In this document: positions 1-9,796 of the stretch, in pieces
Layout: each line of letters opens with the position of its first letter
How positions within the stretch are numbered: the stretch's first letter is position 1
Assembly (NCBI GenBank): GCA_025655455.1
Contig: JAHXIV010000010.1
Coordinates: 62,001-126,000 of the forward strand
Source of the DNA: a gamma proteobacterium symbiont of Taylorina sp.
Lineage (GTDB): Bacteria; Pseudomonadota; Gammaproteobacteria; GRL18
DNA length: 64,000 nucleotides
Reading direction: 5' to 3'
Program-made: the position numbers and the translations under genes
Notes under the pieces: model-generated
Databases searched by the model: none
What the model was told of the DNA's origin: nothing
Seen by the model: the letters and a program-made list of their open reading frames with translations, nothing else

Positions 1-159
1 AGCCATTTGATTGGCAGTTAAAAGACCTTTGGCCTGTGTTTTCTGGGGCTGATATATTGTGATAACGGAATAAATTAAGTTGGTGATCACCATACTGCTT
101 AAAACCAGTATAGTGATCATCAGGATAGTTTTAATGGATATATTTTTTAGGATTCTCAT
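1..159 (-). CDS. Membrane sensor protein, N-terminal fragment (runs off the window)
   Basis: The minus strand is open from an ATG at 159 to the window edge, giving 53 residues that begin MRILKNISIKTILMITILVL. This is a short basic N-terminus followed by one hydrophobic helix (about residues 11-33) and then a polar stretch, the usual start of a methyl-accepting chemotaxis protein or membrane histidine kinase. A weak AAGG ribosome site precedes the ATG. It is divergent from the hybrid kinase at 376. The catalytic part lies outside the window, so the class cannot be fixed. The overlapping plus-strand ORF (80-310) is better explained as its shadow. Confidence 0.6.
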   Translation of the reverse strand, partial: MRILKNISIKTILMITILVLSSMVITNLIYSVITIYQPQKTQAKGLLTANQMA

Positions 160-375
160 AGTATTGACCTTGCTTGCACTCTTAACTCAAAACAGTAAAA
201 TTATTATAAATATTATCATCATTATCGTTAATTTTACTACTTTTGTCAATATTGCAGGTAATTTCCTGGCTATAACTTTGCAGAGTATATTATTAAGGTC
301 TACACTTTAATTATGTGATTATTTTGATCTGTGTACAATAGGTTAATTCCCACTCCATAATAAAAGTCATTTACA

Positions 376-2403
376 ATGATTATAAAAATACAACACAAAC
401 TGTTTCTTGGATTTTTTTCAATAGCATTACTGATAGGCCTGTTAGGATTTGTGGTTATAAATTCTAATATAAATATCATACAGGGTATGGAGAAGATAAT
501 TCATAGCAACTTTAATGAAATAAGAAGTACATCAGAGATAAGCTATTTCATTCAACGGATTAAATCAAATACCAGAGAGTATTTTTTATCCTCCATAGAA
601 AATAATAGTTCAGAAATAAGTTATACAAAAAATGTGGTAGAAAATACTATTAAGGGACTGCAAGAACATATTTTGCTGCTTGGACATTCAATTGAAAAAG
701 GAATAAAAATTACCAGGGATAAAGAAAAACAGCAAGAGCAGGAAGAATATCAACTATTTGAGGAATTAAAACTAAAAACAGAAACTTTTATAAAGGTAGT
801 CAATCATGTATTTATTATCGATGACAAATTCGGACATCAGCAGGCTCGACTATTTTTTGAATCTGATGTAGAAGCACTATCAAGAGATATTCAAAAAATA
901 GCCAGAGAACTTGATGATATAGCTAAGCAGGAGATCATTAATAAATCAACAGAAATTGATGCTGAAATAATAATTTCCATTAAAATAAGCATCATAACTG
1001 CATTAACTGTTCTTCTTATCTCATTTTTTATTGCATATCTCATGGCAAAAAACATTTCAAGTCCTATCAAAAAACTCAAAGATGCTGCTATTAAAGTAGG
1101 TGAAGGTAACCTTCACATTCCAATCAAAATTACATCTCAGGATGAAATCGGTCTTTTGGCCATGTCGTTTAATAACATGGCTGAGCAACAGGAAAAATCC
1201 AGGCAAAATAATATTAGTGCCAGATTATCTGCAGAAAAAGCCAATCAGGCAAAATCAGAGTTTCTCTCCAGTATGAGTCATGAGTTACGCACACCAATGA
1301 ATGCTATTATAGGATTTAGCCAGTTATTAACAATGAATGTTGAAAAAACACTCACTGAACTACAGCTGAGCAATATCAAGGAAATTAGTCATGCAGGTAA
1401 CCACCTGCTTGAGCTGATTAATGATATTCTGGATTTATCAAAAATTGAATCCAGGCAGTTTATGCTATCCAAAGGACTCGTTAAATTAAGTGTGGTCATG
1501 CAGGAAGCACTCAGTATGATTATACCTCAGGCAGATAAAAGAGGGATTAGTATCCAGTTAATTAATAATGGCAAGACTGTTAAAGCGGGAGTTGAATGTC
1601 AACCAATCCTGTTAAATATTGATCACACACGTTTGAGGCAGGTAATAATTAACTTTCTCAGTAATGCCGTCAAATATAATAAAGAAAATGGCAGTATTCT
1701 TATCAATTGCGATCAGAATCAAGGTAATTTATTATCTATTCGAATTAGCGATACAGGAAGTGGACTTAATAAAGAGCAACAAGAACAGTTATTTAAACCA
1801 TTTGAACGCCTGGGAGCAGAGACAACTGAAGTTGAAGGTACCGGGATTGGTCTGGTTATTACTAAGAAACTGGTTGAACTGATGGGAGGACGTGTTGGGG
1901 TAGAAAGTGTACCAGATGAAGGATCTACCTTCTGGCTGGAGCTTCCTTGTGAGAGTGAAAAAACTTTGCCCATCATTAAAGATAGTGATGAAACAGAAAA
2001 AAAATTGTCTTCAGCTTCAAAAAATAAACAAAAGAAAACTGTATTGTATGTTGAAGACAACGCCTCTAATTTGCATTTAATGCAACAGGCATTATCAAGC
2101 ATACCTGAACTGATTTTACTGGATGCACCTGAAGCATTAATCGGTATTGAGCTGGCAAGATTACACCAGCCTGATTTAATTTTAATGGATATCAATTTAC
2201 CTGGAATGAGTGGTCTGGAAGCACTTAAGAAGTTACAAAATGATAACAAAACCGCTCAGATTCCGGTGATAGCTGTAAGTGCAAGAGCAATGAGCAAAGA
2301 TATTGAAAACGGCTTAACATCAGGTTTTACAGACTATATTACCAAACCGATAGACATCATTAAACTTCTGGAAACTATCAAAGCAATCCTGATTATTAAA
2401 TAA
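376..2403 (+). CDS. Hybrid sensor histidine kinase with receiver domain
   Basis: Inner-membrane hybrid kinase of 675 aa. An N-terminal helix (about 9-30) and a second helix (about 199-223) enclose a sensor region of about 165 residues with no domain I recognise. A HAMP linker follows (about 224-277), then HisKA with the motif SHELRTPMNA and phospho-acceptor His302, a HATPase domain with DTGSGL and GTGIGL boxes, and a C-terminal receiver (about 555-675) with LILMDINLPG and acceptor Asp605. The layout predicts intramolecular His-to-Asp transfer. No separate output regulator is adjacent. The divergent neighbour at 1-159 is another membrane sensor. The signal sensed is unknown. Confidence 0.93.
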   Translation: MIIKIQHKLFLGFFSIALLIGLLGFVVINSNINIIQGMEKIIHSNFNEIRSTSEISYFIQRIKSNTREYFLSSIENNSSEISYTKNVVENTIKGLQEHILLLGHSIEKGIKITRDKEKQQEQEEYQLFEELKLKTETFIKVVNHVFIIDDKFGHQQARLFFESDVEALSRDIQKIARELDDIAKQEIINKSTEIDAEIIISIKISIITALTVLLISFFIAYLMAKNISSPIKKLKDAAIKVGEGNLHIPIKITSQDEIGLLAMSFNNMAEQQEKSRQNNISARLSAEKANQAKSEFLSSMSHELRTPMNAIIGFSQLLTMNVEKTLTELQLSNIKEISHAGNHLLELINDILDLSKIESRQFMLSKGLVKLSVVMQEALSMIIPQADKRGISIQLINNGKTVKAGVECQPILLNIDHTRLRQVIINFLSNAVKYNKENGSILINCDQNQGNLLSIRISDTGSGLNKEQQEQLFKPFERLGAETTEVEGTGIGLVITKKLVELMGGRVGVESVPDEGSTFWLELPCESEKTLPIIKDSDETEKKLSSASKNKQKKTVLYVEDNASNLHLMQQALSSIPELILLDAPEALIGIELARLHQPDLILMDINLPGMSGLEALKKLQNDNKTAQIPVIAVSARAMSKDIENGLTSGFTDYITKPIDIIKLLETIKAILIIK

Positions 2404-2511
2404 GTAAAGGTATCATTTGAGAACTTTGATACATAGAACCTACACTCAGTAAATTACGCAGTAAAGCAATTTCCCACTTCCTGAAGAAGATTTTATAATT
2501 TATAATACGGT

Positions 2512-2715
2512 ATGACAAAGGAAGAAAAACAAAAAATACGTATCAAACTGGATGAATTGAAGCTGGAGCATAGTGACCTGGGTGAAGCTATTCACCATAT
2601 GCCTAAAACCATTCATACCCAGATGCAAATTTCACGTCTTAAAAAACGAAAACTGCTGCTGAAGGATAAAATTACCCAGCTTGAAAATATATTGTTGCCT
2701 GATATTCTCGCTTAA
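2512..2715 (+). CDS. YdcH/DUF465 family small coiled-coil protein
   Basis: A 67-aa cytosolic protein made of two charged helices. The second half (ISRLKKRKLLLKDKITQLE) matches the DUF465/YdcH pattern, in which a short helical hairpin ends in a basic RLKKRKLxLKDxIxxLE stretch. The function of the family is not established. It lies 27 nt upstream of the glycosyltransferase-like gene at 2743 and is probably co-transcribed with it. Confidence 0.75.
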   Translation: MTKEEKQKIRIKLDELKLEHSDLGEAIHHMPKTIHTQMQISRLKKRKLLLKDKITQLENILLPDILA

Positions 2716-2742
2716 TCAAACATTCTGCATAACAGATCTGAA

Positions 2743-4677
2743 ATGACGACTCAAAATATAGATTTTCTGAAAAATATTTTTCAAACTCATCTGGCTCAAA
2801 TTCCAGAGATTTCTGACTATAAAACTCAACTCAATAAAATTCTGTCACTGGCAGAACCACAGCAGAGAAAAGCTCTGATTGATCTCTATGATCAGATTTT
2901 TCCATTGCTAGAAAAAAAATTATGGGGGACTAATCTCTCAGAAACTGAGTTTGATAAGCAGCTTGAAGTCTATCAGGAATTATTTCGTAAACAGGAGTCA
3001 CTGCAGAATCAATCAAAACAAAATAAGCGCTATCATTTTATATTAAGTATTCCTATCGCCGATCGTCCTGATCATTTAAAAGCCTGTCTGGAAAGTATAT
3101 TTCAACTATGCATGTTATACAACTATGGCGGCGTTAGCGATGGCTTCTTTACAAAAGTGCTGGTGATCATCGTTGAGGATAGTAAAGAACAGCAATGTAT
3201 TGATAAAGATATTCAATTAGCAGAAGAATATACAAAAAAAGGTCTCAAAGTATACCACTACGGCTTAAAAGAGCAATATGATCTGATGCTGAAAATACCC
3301 GTTAAACTTCGTCAGAGTGTCAGTTCAATTATTGGTGATCCCTCAACAAAAGACTTCTATCACAAGGGACAGGCAATTACACGAAATTTAAGTTATTTAA
3401 AGGCACTAGATCTGACAAAAAAGACTGAAAATTATACTAAGGAAAATACACTCTATTTCTTCGTTGACAGCGATCAATTATTTCAAACTAATCTGAGTGG
3501 TATGAATGGTGATCGCAGTGTTTACGGGCTGAATTATTTTTATTATATCAATCGATTGTTTCATGAAAATAATATCGCTGTGCTTTCTGGTAAACTGGTT
3601 GGTGATCCCCCTGTGTCCCCTTCAGTAATGGCGGTTAATTTTCTGGAGGATGTGATTGCTTTTTTACAACAATTATCCACTTATCAGGCACTGCAAAGTT
3701 GCCAGTTTCATCCTGAGTCCAAGATTAAACCGGACGACGCAGCTTATCACGATATGGCTCAGTTGTTTGGTTTTGATGGCAACAATAAAACCACTTACGA
3801 CTATTGCTGTTCTATCCATGATGAAGAGCATGATAATATTGCCTGTTTAAAGAAATTTTGTGAACGAATTAATTATTTCTTTTTTGGTGAACACCTGACC
3901 CGAAAGACCTATTTTAACTACCACTACCCATTGACTGATATCACACCTGCCCGAACCGTCTATCCGGGAAATTATATTACTACCTTTGATGGTCTTAAGT
4001 ATATTATTGCATTCGGCAAGTTGCGATTGAGAATGTCGGGTCCGACAGCCGGCCGCTTAATACAATCTGAAATTAAAGAAAAATTTGCCTCTTCCTATTT
4101 ACCCATGCTGCACACACGTACCTTACAAGGTAATTTTATAGCTGAGTTGAGCGGCTCGTCTGCTCGTACGAAACTTATGCCCTCCGGATATAAAGCTGAG
4201 TTTCGCCCTGGTGTGGAAGATAAAGATGAAATCATTGATCTGTCCAATGAATTTGAACGACAATTTTTTGGTGATCTCATGCTGTTTAGCGTAGCAAGAC
4301 TAACCCAATCCGGTATAGCCATTGAACAATATCATGAGGCATTGCTGACTGAAACCTTTGTGATTGTTGAAAATGAACTACTTGATTTATACGCAGAGAA
4401 ACAAAAAAATATCAAAGAAAAATGTCGTGAATTAGAAGTCCTGATGAATGATAAAAACCACTGGTGGAACCAACTGAACACAGCGGCAGAATCTGTTGCT
4501 CAATTACAGCAATTTATTAACAATATAGTGCATAATTTCAGCAAACACTCAACCGCCTGGCAGCAAATTCAATCAAAGCAAAATAGACAGATGCGTATAA
4601 AGGAAATGATTGAAGTGTTATTAAATTACCATCACGATCGCAGTGCCTGGGATACCATGTTGAGTGAATATAACTGA
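2743..4677 (+). CDS. Large glycosyltransferase-like protein (GT-A type, tentative)
   Basis: A 644-aa soluble protein with no signal peptide or membrane span. Residues about 105-130 (HFILSIPIADRPDHLKACLE) resemble the opening strand of family 2 glycosyltransferases, and FFVDSDQLF about 140 residues later resembles the DxD-type metal and sugar-nucleotide site. The C-terminal 150 residues are helical and probably coiled coil. The gene follows the DUF465 gene on the same strand and converges with the sulfotransferase-like gene only 4 nt away, so a joint role in modifying a surface glycan is conceivable but is inference. The donor and acceptor are unknown, and the glycosyltransferase call rests on two short motifs. 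Confidence 0.5.
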   Translation: MTTQNIDFLKNIFQTHLAQIPEISDYKTQLNKILSLAEPQQRKALIDLYDQIFPLLEKKLWGTNLSETEFDKQLEVYQELFRKQESLQNQSKQNKRYHFILSIPIADRPDHLKACLESIFQLCMLYNYGGVSDGFFTKVLVIIVEDSKEQQCIDKDIQLAEEYTKKGLKVYHYGLKEQYDLMLKIPVKLRQSVSSIIGDPSTKDFYHKGQAITRNLSYLKALDLTKKTENYTKENTLYFFVDSDQLFQTNLSGMNGDRSVYGLNYFYYINRLFHENNIAVLSGKLVGDPPVSPSVMAVNFLEDVIAFLQQLSTYQALQSCQFHPESKIKPDDAAYHDMAQLFGFDGNNKTTYDYCCSIHDEEHDNIACLKKFCERINYFFFGEHLTRKTYFNYHYPLTDITPARTVYPGNYITTFDGLKYIIAFGKLRLRMSGPTAGRLIQSEIKEKFASSYLPMLHTRTLQGNFIAELSGSSARTKLMPSGYKAEFRPGVEDKDEIIDLSNEFERQFFGDLMLFSVARLTQSGIAIEQYHEALLTETFVIVENELLDLYAEKQKNIKEKCRELEVLMNDKNHWWNQLNTAAESVAQLQQFINNIVHNFSKHSTAWQQIQSKQNRQMRIKEMIEVLLNYHHDRSAWDTMLSEYN

Positions 4678-4681
4678 TATT

Positions 4682-5419
4682 TCAGGATAAAATAACTGCA
4701 TCCAGTGCCTGTGCAATAATGAGCTGATAATGTGCCTGAGTTTGCTCAACTGCCCGCTGCAGTAAATGCTCAGGTATTGCTATATGTTCATAATTATTTT
4801 GCCGCTTCACAATTATGCCTTTCTTCAGATGTATTGAGGAATCACCTGCCCTTGCTTTTCCTGTTAATGAAAACAACTGATATTGTTCTGTTAATGGTGT
4901 TTCCAGCTCAAGCCATCTCTGCATATGATTCAATATTGTTTGCGGCTCTATACGAATATAATCAGCATCATAATAATAATACAGACCTTTATTGTGCTGA
5001 CAAAATTCAGCTAAGGTCTTAATTCTATCAATATAATATTGTGTCGCCTGCTCAGGATCAGCATAGGGATGATTAATATTTTTATTACAGAATAAATTCA
5101 CAATACTCTTAATGGTTTGATCTGCCGACCTGATTGAAACCAGAGTTTTTATCTGTTTTGTCGTGAAATTATCCAGTAAAAGCTGATAATCATTATGCAG
5201 CAGCTTGTCAAATAAATATCGACTACTACTTTTAATACTATCCTGAGTGGAATACACTTCTTGCTGCTTTAGAAAGTCATCATCACAAAGATAACTCAGA
5301 TGCATTTCATAATAACCGCTGATTTGAGGATGAGAACCTAGAATGTGAGCAATCAGACTGGTATTTGCCCGCATATGACTTAATAAAAAAATACGCTGAT
5401 ATACATATTTTTTGTTCAT
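4682..5419 (-). CDS. Sulfotransferase-like P-loop protein
   Basis: About 245 aa. The N-terminus (IFLLSHMRANTSLIAHILGS) has the shape of the 5'-phosphosulfate loop of PAPS-dependent sulfotransferases, with a following GYYEMH segment also typical of bacterial members. The usual [KR]-[ST]-G loop is replaced by RANTS, so activity is not certain. The start at 5419 is preferred because an AGGA ribosome site precedes it by about eight bases; an upstream ATG at 5428 overlaps that site. The gene lies 27 nt downstream of miaA, where hfq usually follows in relatives. An APS kinase gene (11569-12192) could supply PAPS. Confidence 0.6.
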   Translation of the reverse strand: MNKKYVYQRIFLLSHMRANTSLIAHILGSHPQISGYYEMHLSYLCDDDFLKQQEVYSTQDSIKSSSRYLFDKLLHNDYQLLLDNFTTKQIKTLVSIRSADQTIKSIVNLFCNKNINHPYADPEQATQYYIDRIKTLAEFCQHNKGLYYYYDADYIRIEPQTILNHMQRWLELETPLTEQYQLFSLTGKARAGDSSIHLKKGIIVKRQNNYEHIAIPEHLLQRAVEQTQAHYQLIIAQALDAVILS

Positions 5420-5446
5420 ATAATACATCCTATGCCAATAAGAACT

Positions 5447-6382
5447 TCATAAGACTTCTTTTAAATATTCTCTCGCCTGATCATAGATATTATTATCTTC
5501 TGTCGCGATCCATAAAGCTTCTTTTTCACGACGCAGCCAGGTCATTTGACGTTTGGCAAATTGTCGGGTAATGGTAATACCCTGTTCAATCATTTGTGCT
5601 TTAGTTGTTTTTCCTTCAAGATATTCCCATACCTGACGATAACCCACCGCTCTCATAGAAGACAGAGATAAATCCAGATCACCACGATGAAATAACATTT
5701 CAACTTCTTCAATAAAGCCATTTTCTATCATTTGCTCAAATCGAACAGCAATACGCTGACGCAATAAATCCCTTGAATCCGGTGCAATAACTATTTTATA
5801 AGTATTCCATGCTAATGCTTCAGCCTGGCTTTCCTGTTGTAATTGGGTCATGCATTTACCTGTAATTTCATAAACCTCCAGAGCCCTTTGTACTCTTTGC
5901 GGATCATTGGGATGGATTCTTTGTGCTGCAACCTGATCAACTTCTGCCAGTCGCCGGTGCATAAACTCTGCACCTTCTTGTTTGGCCTGTTGTTCCAGTC
6001 TACCACGAACTTCATCATCTGCCTTGGGTAATTCAGATAGACCATAAAGCAGACTACGATGATACAACATCGTGCCTCCGACCAGTAAGGGAATTTTATT
6101 ATCAGCATGGATCTCCTGCATGGCTGTCAGAGCGTCTTTTCTAAAACGAGCCGTAGAGTAGGATTCTGACGGATCAATAATATTAATCAAACGGTGAGGG
6201 GCAAGGGACAGTTCCTCATGAGAGGGCTTAGCAGTACCGATGTCCATTCCCTTATAAATCAGAGCTGAATCAACACTGATAATTTCAAAAGGATGGTGCT
6301 TAACCAGTTCAATAGCCAGATCAGTTTTTCCAGAGGCAGTTGGTCCCATAATAAAGACCGCTGAAGGTTTTTCCTGTTTCAT
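5447..6382 (-). CDS. miaA: tRNA dimethylallyltransferase MiaA
   Basis: Transfers a dimethylallyl group to N6 of A37 in tRNAs that read codons starting with U. The 311-aa product has full family length, with the P-loop [14 protein letters not shown] at the N-terminus, the [16 protein letters not shown] segment that holds the catalytic Asp, and the C-terminal [13 protein letters not shown] tRNA-binding stretch. It follows mutL by 8 nt in the conserved tsaE-amiB-mutL-miaA operon. hfq and hflX, which follow miaA in many gammaproteobacteria, are absent here. Confidence 0.97.
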   Translation of the reverse strand: MKQEKPSAVFIMGPTASGKTDLAIELVKHHPFEIISVDSALIYKGMDIGTAKPSHEELSLAPHRLINIIDPSESYSTARFRKDALTAMQEIHADNKIPLLVGGTMLYHRSLLYGLSELPKADDEVRGRLEQQAKQEGAEFMHRRLAEVDQVAAQRIHPNDPQRVQRALEVYEITGKCMTQLQQESQAEALAWNTYKIVIAPDSRDLLRQRIAVRFEQMIENGFIEEVEMLFHRGDLDLSLSSMRAVGYRQVWEYLEGKTTKAQMIEQGITITRQFAKRQMTWLRREKEALWIATEDNNIYDQAREYLKEVL

Positions 6383-6390
6383 TTCTTTTT

Positions 6391-8337
6391 CTATTGACCT
6401 GTTCTTAACATCTTTTCTAATATTGACTCATCTAAAGTCACCCAGACAGAAGGTTCTTTTATCAGCTGTTCATTTTGACCGATTTCCAGCGTTAGTAAAT
6501 CAAGCAATTGTTTTTGTTCAGCTGGATTCAGTGCTCTGCTTATCAGCGATTTTTTTAAACCAACTAATAAATTATTTGCATCAATAGAATTTTTACTGTT
6601 TTTTATCATTCTTATAAACAGATTCATCAGTATTTCAATATTAATTTTACAGGCAGGTATTTCATATAAAGTGGGCAGCGCCCTAATCAGTATCGTATCA
6701 ACACCTGATTGACTATATTCCAACCCCCATTCACTTAATTCCAGCTGGTATTGTAAAAGGATTTCAAGATCCAACTGATTTAAAATCAGCGACTCAGGAA
6801 TCAATAACAGGTTTGACTGCCCTTTTTTAAAAAGTTGTGTTAATAAAAACTGCTGTGCCTTATTAATATGAATTACAAATATTTCATTAGTTTGTACTTT
6901 ATGAGTCAATAAATAGCCGGGAATCAAACATCCTAAGGACTGCCCAAAAAATGACAATAGTGTATTAGTTTGATTATCTTCCAGTATTTTTTTTTCAGAA
7001 TTCTTTTGCTTGGAAATGTCGACTGGATCTGTCTGATAAAGTTTCTGTAAGCCTTCTATCTGTTCGGCCACATGATTTTGTTTAACAGATCTTGAAAGCG
7101 GATATTTTTGAGTCTGATAAAAATTCCTGTTGGATGCGTTATGTTGATATGATGCAAGAGGATGGCTCTTATCAAACACAAACTCTTCCACAGTCTTGTT
7201 TGCAGGTGAAGATGTTTGCAAAACGACAGCGGATGAGTTTATTGACCGACGGCTCTTATCAGAATATTTATGTTGTTCAGCGTTTATATCTAAAGAATTC
7301 TGTGCCTGCTCATTAATCACCTGATTTAAAGCACTATAAATAAAGTCATGTACCAGACGGGTTTGTCTGAAACGCACTTCATGTTTGGTAGGATGAACAT
7401 TAACATCCACTTGATGTGGATCAATTTCCAGATATAAAATATAGGCAGAATAGGTATCTGCAGGCAGCAAGTCCTGGTAGGCCTGACGTAAAGCATGGTT
7501 GACCAGTTTATCTTTGATATAGCGTCCATTTACATAGAAGTATTGCCAGTCTGTTTGATTACGATACCAGTCTGATGTACTGAGCCATCCCCATAGATGG
7601 ATTTTACCCATATCACTAAAGTGATTGGACTCATAATCAACTTTATGGGTATGGGATAAAAAATCAGGAGAAAAAAGCTTGCTGATCCTTTGATTAATTG
7701 CCTTTTCTGTTACCGCTTTGGCTAACTGGCGAATTATTTTTTTATTATGACTGAGCTTAAAAGCAATATTGAACTGCCCCAGGGCAATGCGTTTGACTAC
7801 TTCATCAATATGTTTAAATTCAGTTTTAACTGTACGCATAAATTTGCGTCTGGCCGGCGTATTATAAAATAGATCTCTGACTTCAATACAACTGCCATTG
7901 GGGTGAGCCGTTGGCTCAGGTTCAGCAAAGTAATCAGCAAAATCACTTTCCGTACCTGTATCTATCATCCAGGCCTGTTCCTGCTCTACAGGTTTACTTT
8001 TCAGAGATAATTTCGATACCGCACTAATACTGGCCAGTGCCTCACCACGAAATCCCAGACTAATAATCTGCTCCAGTTCATTCAAAGACTGCAGTTTACT
8101 GGTTGCATGACGTGTTACCGCTAAAGAGAGATCATCTTTTTCAATACCATCTCCGTTGTCAGTAATTCTAATCAGTGAACTACCGCCCCGCTCAATCTCA
8201 ATCTCAATGCTGTCAGCTTGAGCATCAATAGCATTTTCCAGTAATTCTTTTACCACTGAAGCCGGACGTTCAACCACTTCACCTGCAGCAATTTGATTGG
8301 ACAGTTGTAGACTTAAAGGTTTTATACGATGGCTGAT
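6391..8337 (-). CDS. mutL: DNA mismatch repair protein MutL, non-AUG start
   Basis: MutL couples MutS mismatch recognition to strand excision. The GHKL ATPase domain is complete ([29 protein letters not shown]), followed by the transducer domain, a low-complexity linker and the C-terminal dimerisation domain. The conserved N-terminus reads [19 protein letters not shown], and the frame closes at a stop at 8341-8343 without an ATG, TTG or usable GTG before it. The only codons that keep the N-terminus are ATC at 8337 (chosen, 648 aa) or ATT at 8340, with GGGAG at 8346-8350 as ribosome site. A later GTG at 8277 would delete part of the ATPase. The linker carries a copy of a dispersed palindromic repeat (7164-7261). 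Confidence 0.93.
   Translation of the reverse strand: MSHRIKPLSLQLSNQIAAGEVVERPASVVKELLENAIDAQADSIEIEIERGGSSLIRITDNGDGIEKDDLSLAVTRHATSKLQSLNELEQIISLGFRGEALASISAVSKLSLKSKPVEQEQAWMIDTGTESDFADYFAEPEPTAHPNGSCIEVRDLFYNTPARRKFMRTVKTEFKHIDEVVKRIALGQFNIAFKLSHNKKIIRQLAKAVTEKAINQRISKLFSPDFLSHTHKVDYESNHFSDMGKIHLWGWLSTSDWYRNQTDWQYFYVNGRYIKDKLVNHALRQAYQDLLPADTYSAYILYLEIDPHQVDVNVHPTKHEVRFRQTRLVHDFIYSALNQVINEQAQNSLDINAEQHKYSDKSRRSINSSAVVLQTSSPANKTVEEFVFDKSHPLASYQHNASNRNFYQTQKYPLSRSVKQNHVAEQIEGLQKLYQTDPVDISKQKNSEKKILEDNQTNTLLSFFGQSLGCLIPGYLLTHKVQTNEIFVIHINKAQQFLLTQLFKKGQSNLLLIPESLILNQLDLEILLQYQLELSEWGLEYSQSGVDTILIRALPTLYEIPACKINIEILMNLFIRMIKNSKNSIDANNLLVGLKKSLISRALNPAEQKQLLDLLTLEIGQNEQLIKEPSVWVTLDESILEKMLRTGQ
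7164..7261. repeat. Dispersed palindromic element, copy C (inside mutL)
   Basis: About 98 bp beginning GGCTCTTATCAAACA and ending GGCTCTTATC, with the core ATGTTTGCAAAACGACAGCGG. It aligns end to end with copies at 58236-58330 and 61227-61324, at roughly 70 percent identity by eye, and its two halves are partly complementary. It lies in-frame in the region encoding the MutL interdomain linker, a place where insertions are tolerated. This is the most diverged of the three copies. Confidence 0.65.
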
Positions 8338-8366
8338 AATTTAGACTCCCAATATTCAGGCTTTTA

Positions 8367-9764
8367 TCAAGAGCGGGGAATATGTAAAACTTTGCCCAGA
8401 TAGAGTGTATTACTTTTTAATTTATTGGCTTTTTTTATTGCAGCAACACTAACCCGGTAACGTTTTGAGATACCACTTAGAGTATCACCACGAGTCACTT
8501 TATGTTTTTTTACACTATTCTTTTTAGTAGGATATTTTTTAATTGTAACAAAGGATTTTTTATCCAGTTTTTTTATCTCAACATCCTTAGCATAGATAGT
8601 ACCCGGTGTTGGATATTGTCTAAAATAGCTATCAACCCCGTTAAAAATAGCTCTGGCTAATTTTTTTTGATAAGAAGCCGTCCTTAACAACTTTTCTTCT
8701 CTGGGATTAGAAATAAAACCAGTTTCCACCAGAATAGAAGGGATGTCCGGCGATTTAAGTACGACAAAACCTGCTCGCTCCACACCGGATTTATGAGTTT
8801 TTCCGACTTTTTTCAAACCTTTCAGAACTCTTGATGCAACACTGGTACTGGCTTCAATAGTCGCTGTCTGAGATAGATCCAGAAGCATTTTCGCCAGCAT
8901 ATCATCCTTATCATCCAGACTCACCCCCCCCGCCAAATCCGCCTCATTTTCCTTTTTTGCCAGCCATTTTGCCGCTTCACTGGATGCCCCTCGGGATGAG
9001 AGGATAAAAACTGAAGCACCATTTGCCTGAGGATTTTTAAAAGCATCAGCATGAATGGAAACAAATACATCCGCATTCAGTTTTCTTGCTTTTTTAGTGC
9101 GCCCCCTTAAACTGATATAATAATCCCCATTGCGGATCAATACTGCTTTCATACCCGGTTTTTTATTCACCATATCCCTGAATTTTCGGGCTATAGCTAA
9201 AACAACCGTTTTTTCCTGTGTCCCTTTTTTACCGCGGGCACCAGGATCCTCCCCACCATGACCTGCATCAATAGCAACAATTAAGTCACGTTTTCGGGTT
9301 GAATTAACACTCTTGATAATTTTAGGAGCCTTAGACTTTGAACTATCCGCTACTTTTTCTAAATCAATAACCAGACGGTAACCATATTTTGCATTGGGTT
9401 TAAGCAAAAAACTTTTGGGTTTTATGCGATGTCTCAAGTCCAGCACCAAACGCAGTTTTTTATTTTTCTTATGTGCTGTACGAAGTTTTTTTATGGCACC
9501 ATTTTTATAACTGACTTGCGTCTTTGAGGTGGTAAGTTGAGCCTGATCAATATCAATAATAACCCGTTCAGGCTTACTGGTTGTTGAGAGAACATAGGAG
9601 ACGCCCTTAGATAAATCTAATACCAGACGGGTAGACTCCGGAGAAGCCCACATACGAAAGCCTTTTACCTGTGCAGTGGCAGCAAAGGCGGCATCTGAAA
9701 AAATTAACAGCATTAATATCGTAATGACTGTTAACTTAAAATGATAATTCGCATTAATAAACAT
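8367..9764 (-). CDS. amiB: N-acetylmuramoyl-L-alanine amidase with AMIN and LysM domains (AmiB type)
   Basis: Periplasmic amidase that cleaves the amide between MurNAc and L-Ala to split septal peptidoglycan. The 465-aa protein has a signal peptide (cleavage near AFAA, residue about 29), an AMIN domain (about 30-130) that localises such enzymes to the septum, an Amidase_3 domain (about 160-390) with zinc ligands in AIDAGHGGEDPGA, SIHAD and ILVETGF, and a C-terminal LysM (about 420-464). The position between tsaE and mutL fits amiB. The protein is unusually Lys-rich around the LysM. Confidence 0.93.
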   Translation of the reverse strand: MFINANYHFKLTVITILMLLIFSDAAFAATAQVKGFRMWASPESTRLVLDLSKGVSYVLSTTSKPERVIIDIDQAQLTTSKTQVSYKNGAIKKLRTAHKKNKKLRLVLDLRHRIKPKSFLLKPNAKYGYRLVIDLEKVADSSKSKAPKIIKSVNSTRKRDLIVAIDAGHGGEDPGARGKKGTQEKTVVLAIARKFRDMVNKKPGMKAVLIRNGDYYISLRGRTKKARKLNADVFVSIHADAFKNPQANGASVFILSSRGASSEAAKWLAKKENEADLAGGVSLDDKDDMLAKMLLDLSQTATIEASTSVASRVLKGLKKVGKTHKSGVERAGFVVLKSPDIPSILVETGFISNPREEKLLRTASYQKKLARAIFNGVDSYFRQYPTPGTIYAKDVEIKKLDKKSFVTIKKYPTKKNSVKKHKVTRGDTLSGISKRYRVSVAAIKKANKLKSNTLYLGKVLHIPRS

Positions 9765-9796
9765 TGGCTTGATATTCTACTTATATTTTTTGTTTT

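Noticed and set aside
80-310. Plus-strand 76-codon hydrophobic ORF
   Set aside because: It overlaps the better supported minus-strand sensor start at 159, has no ribosome site, and its Ile/Leu/Thr-only content is what AT-rich non-coding DNA gives.
8277-8277. GTG at 8277 as the mutL start
   Set aside because: It would remove the conserved NQIAAGE residues of the ATPase that are clearly encoded upstream.
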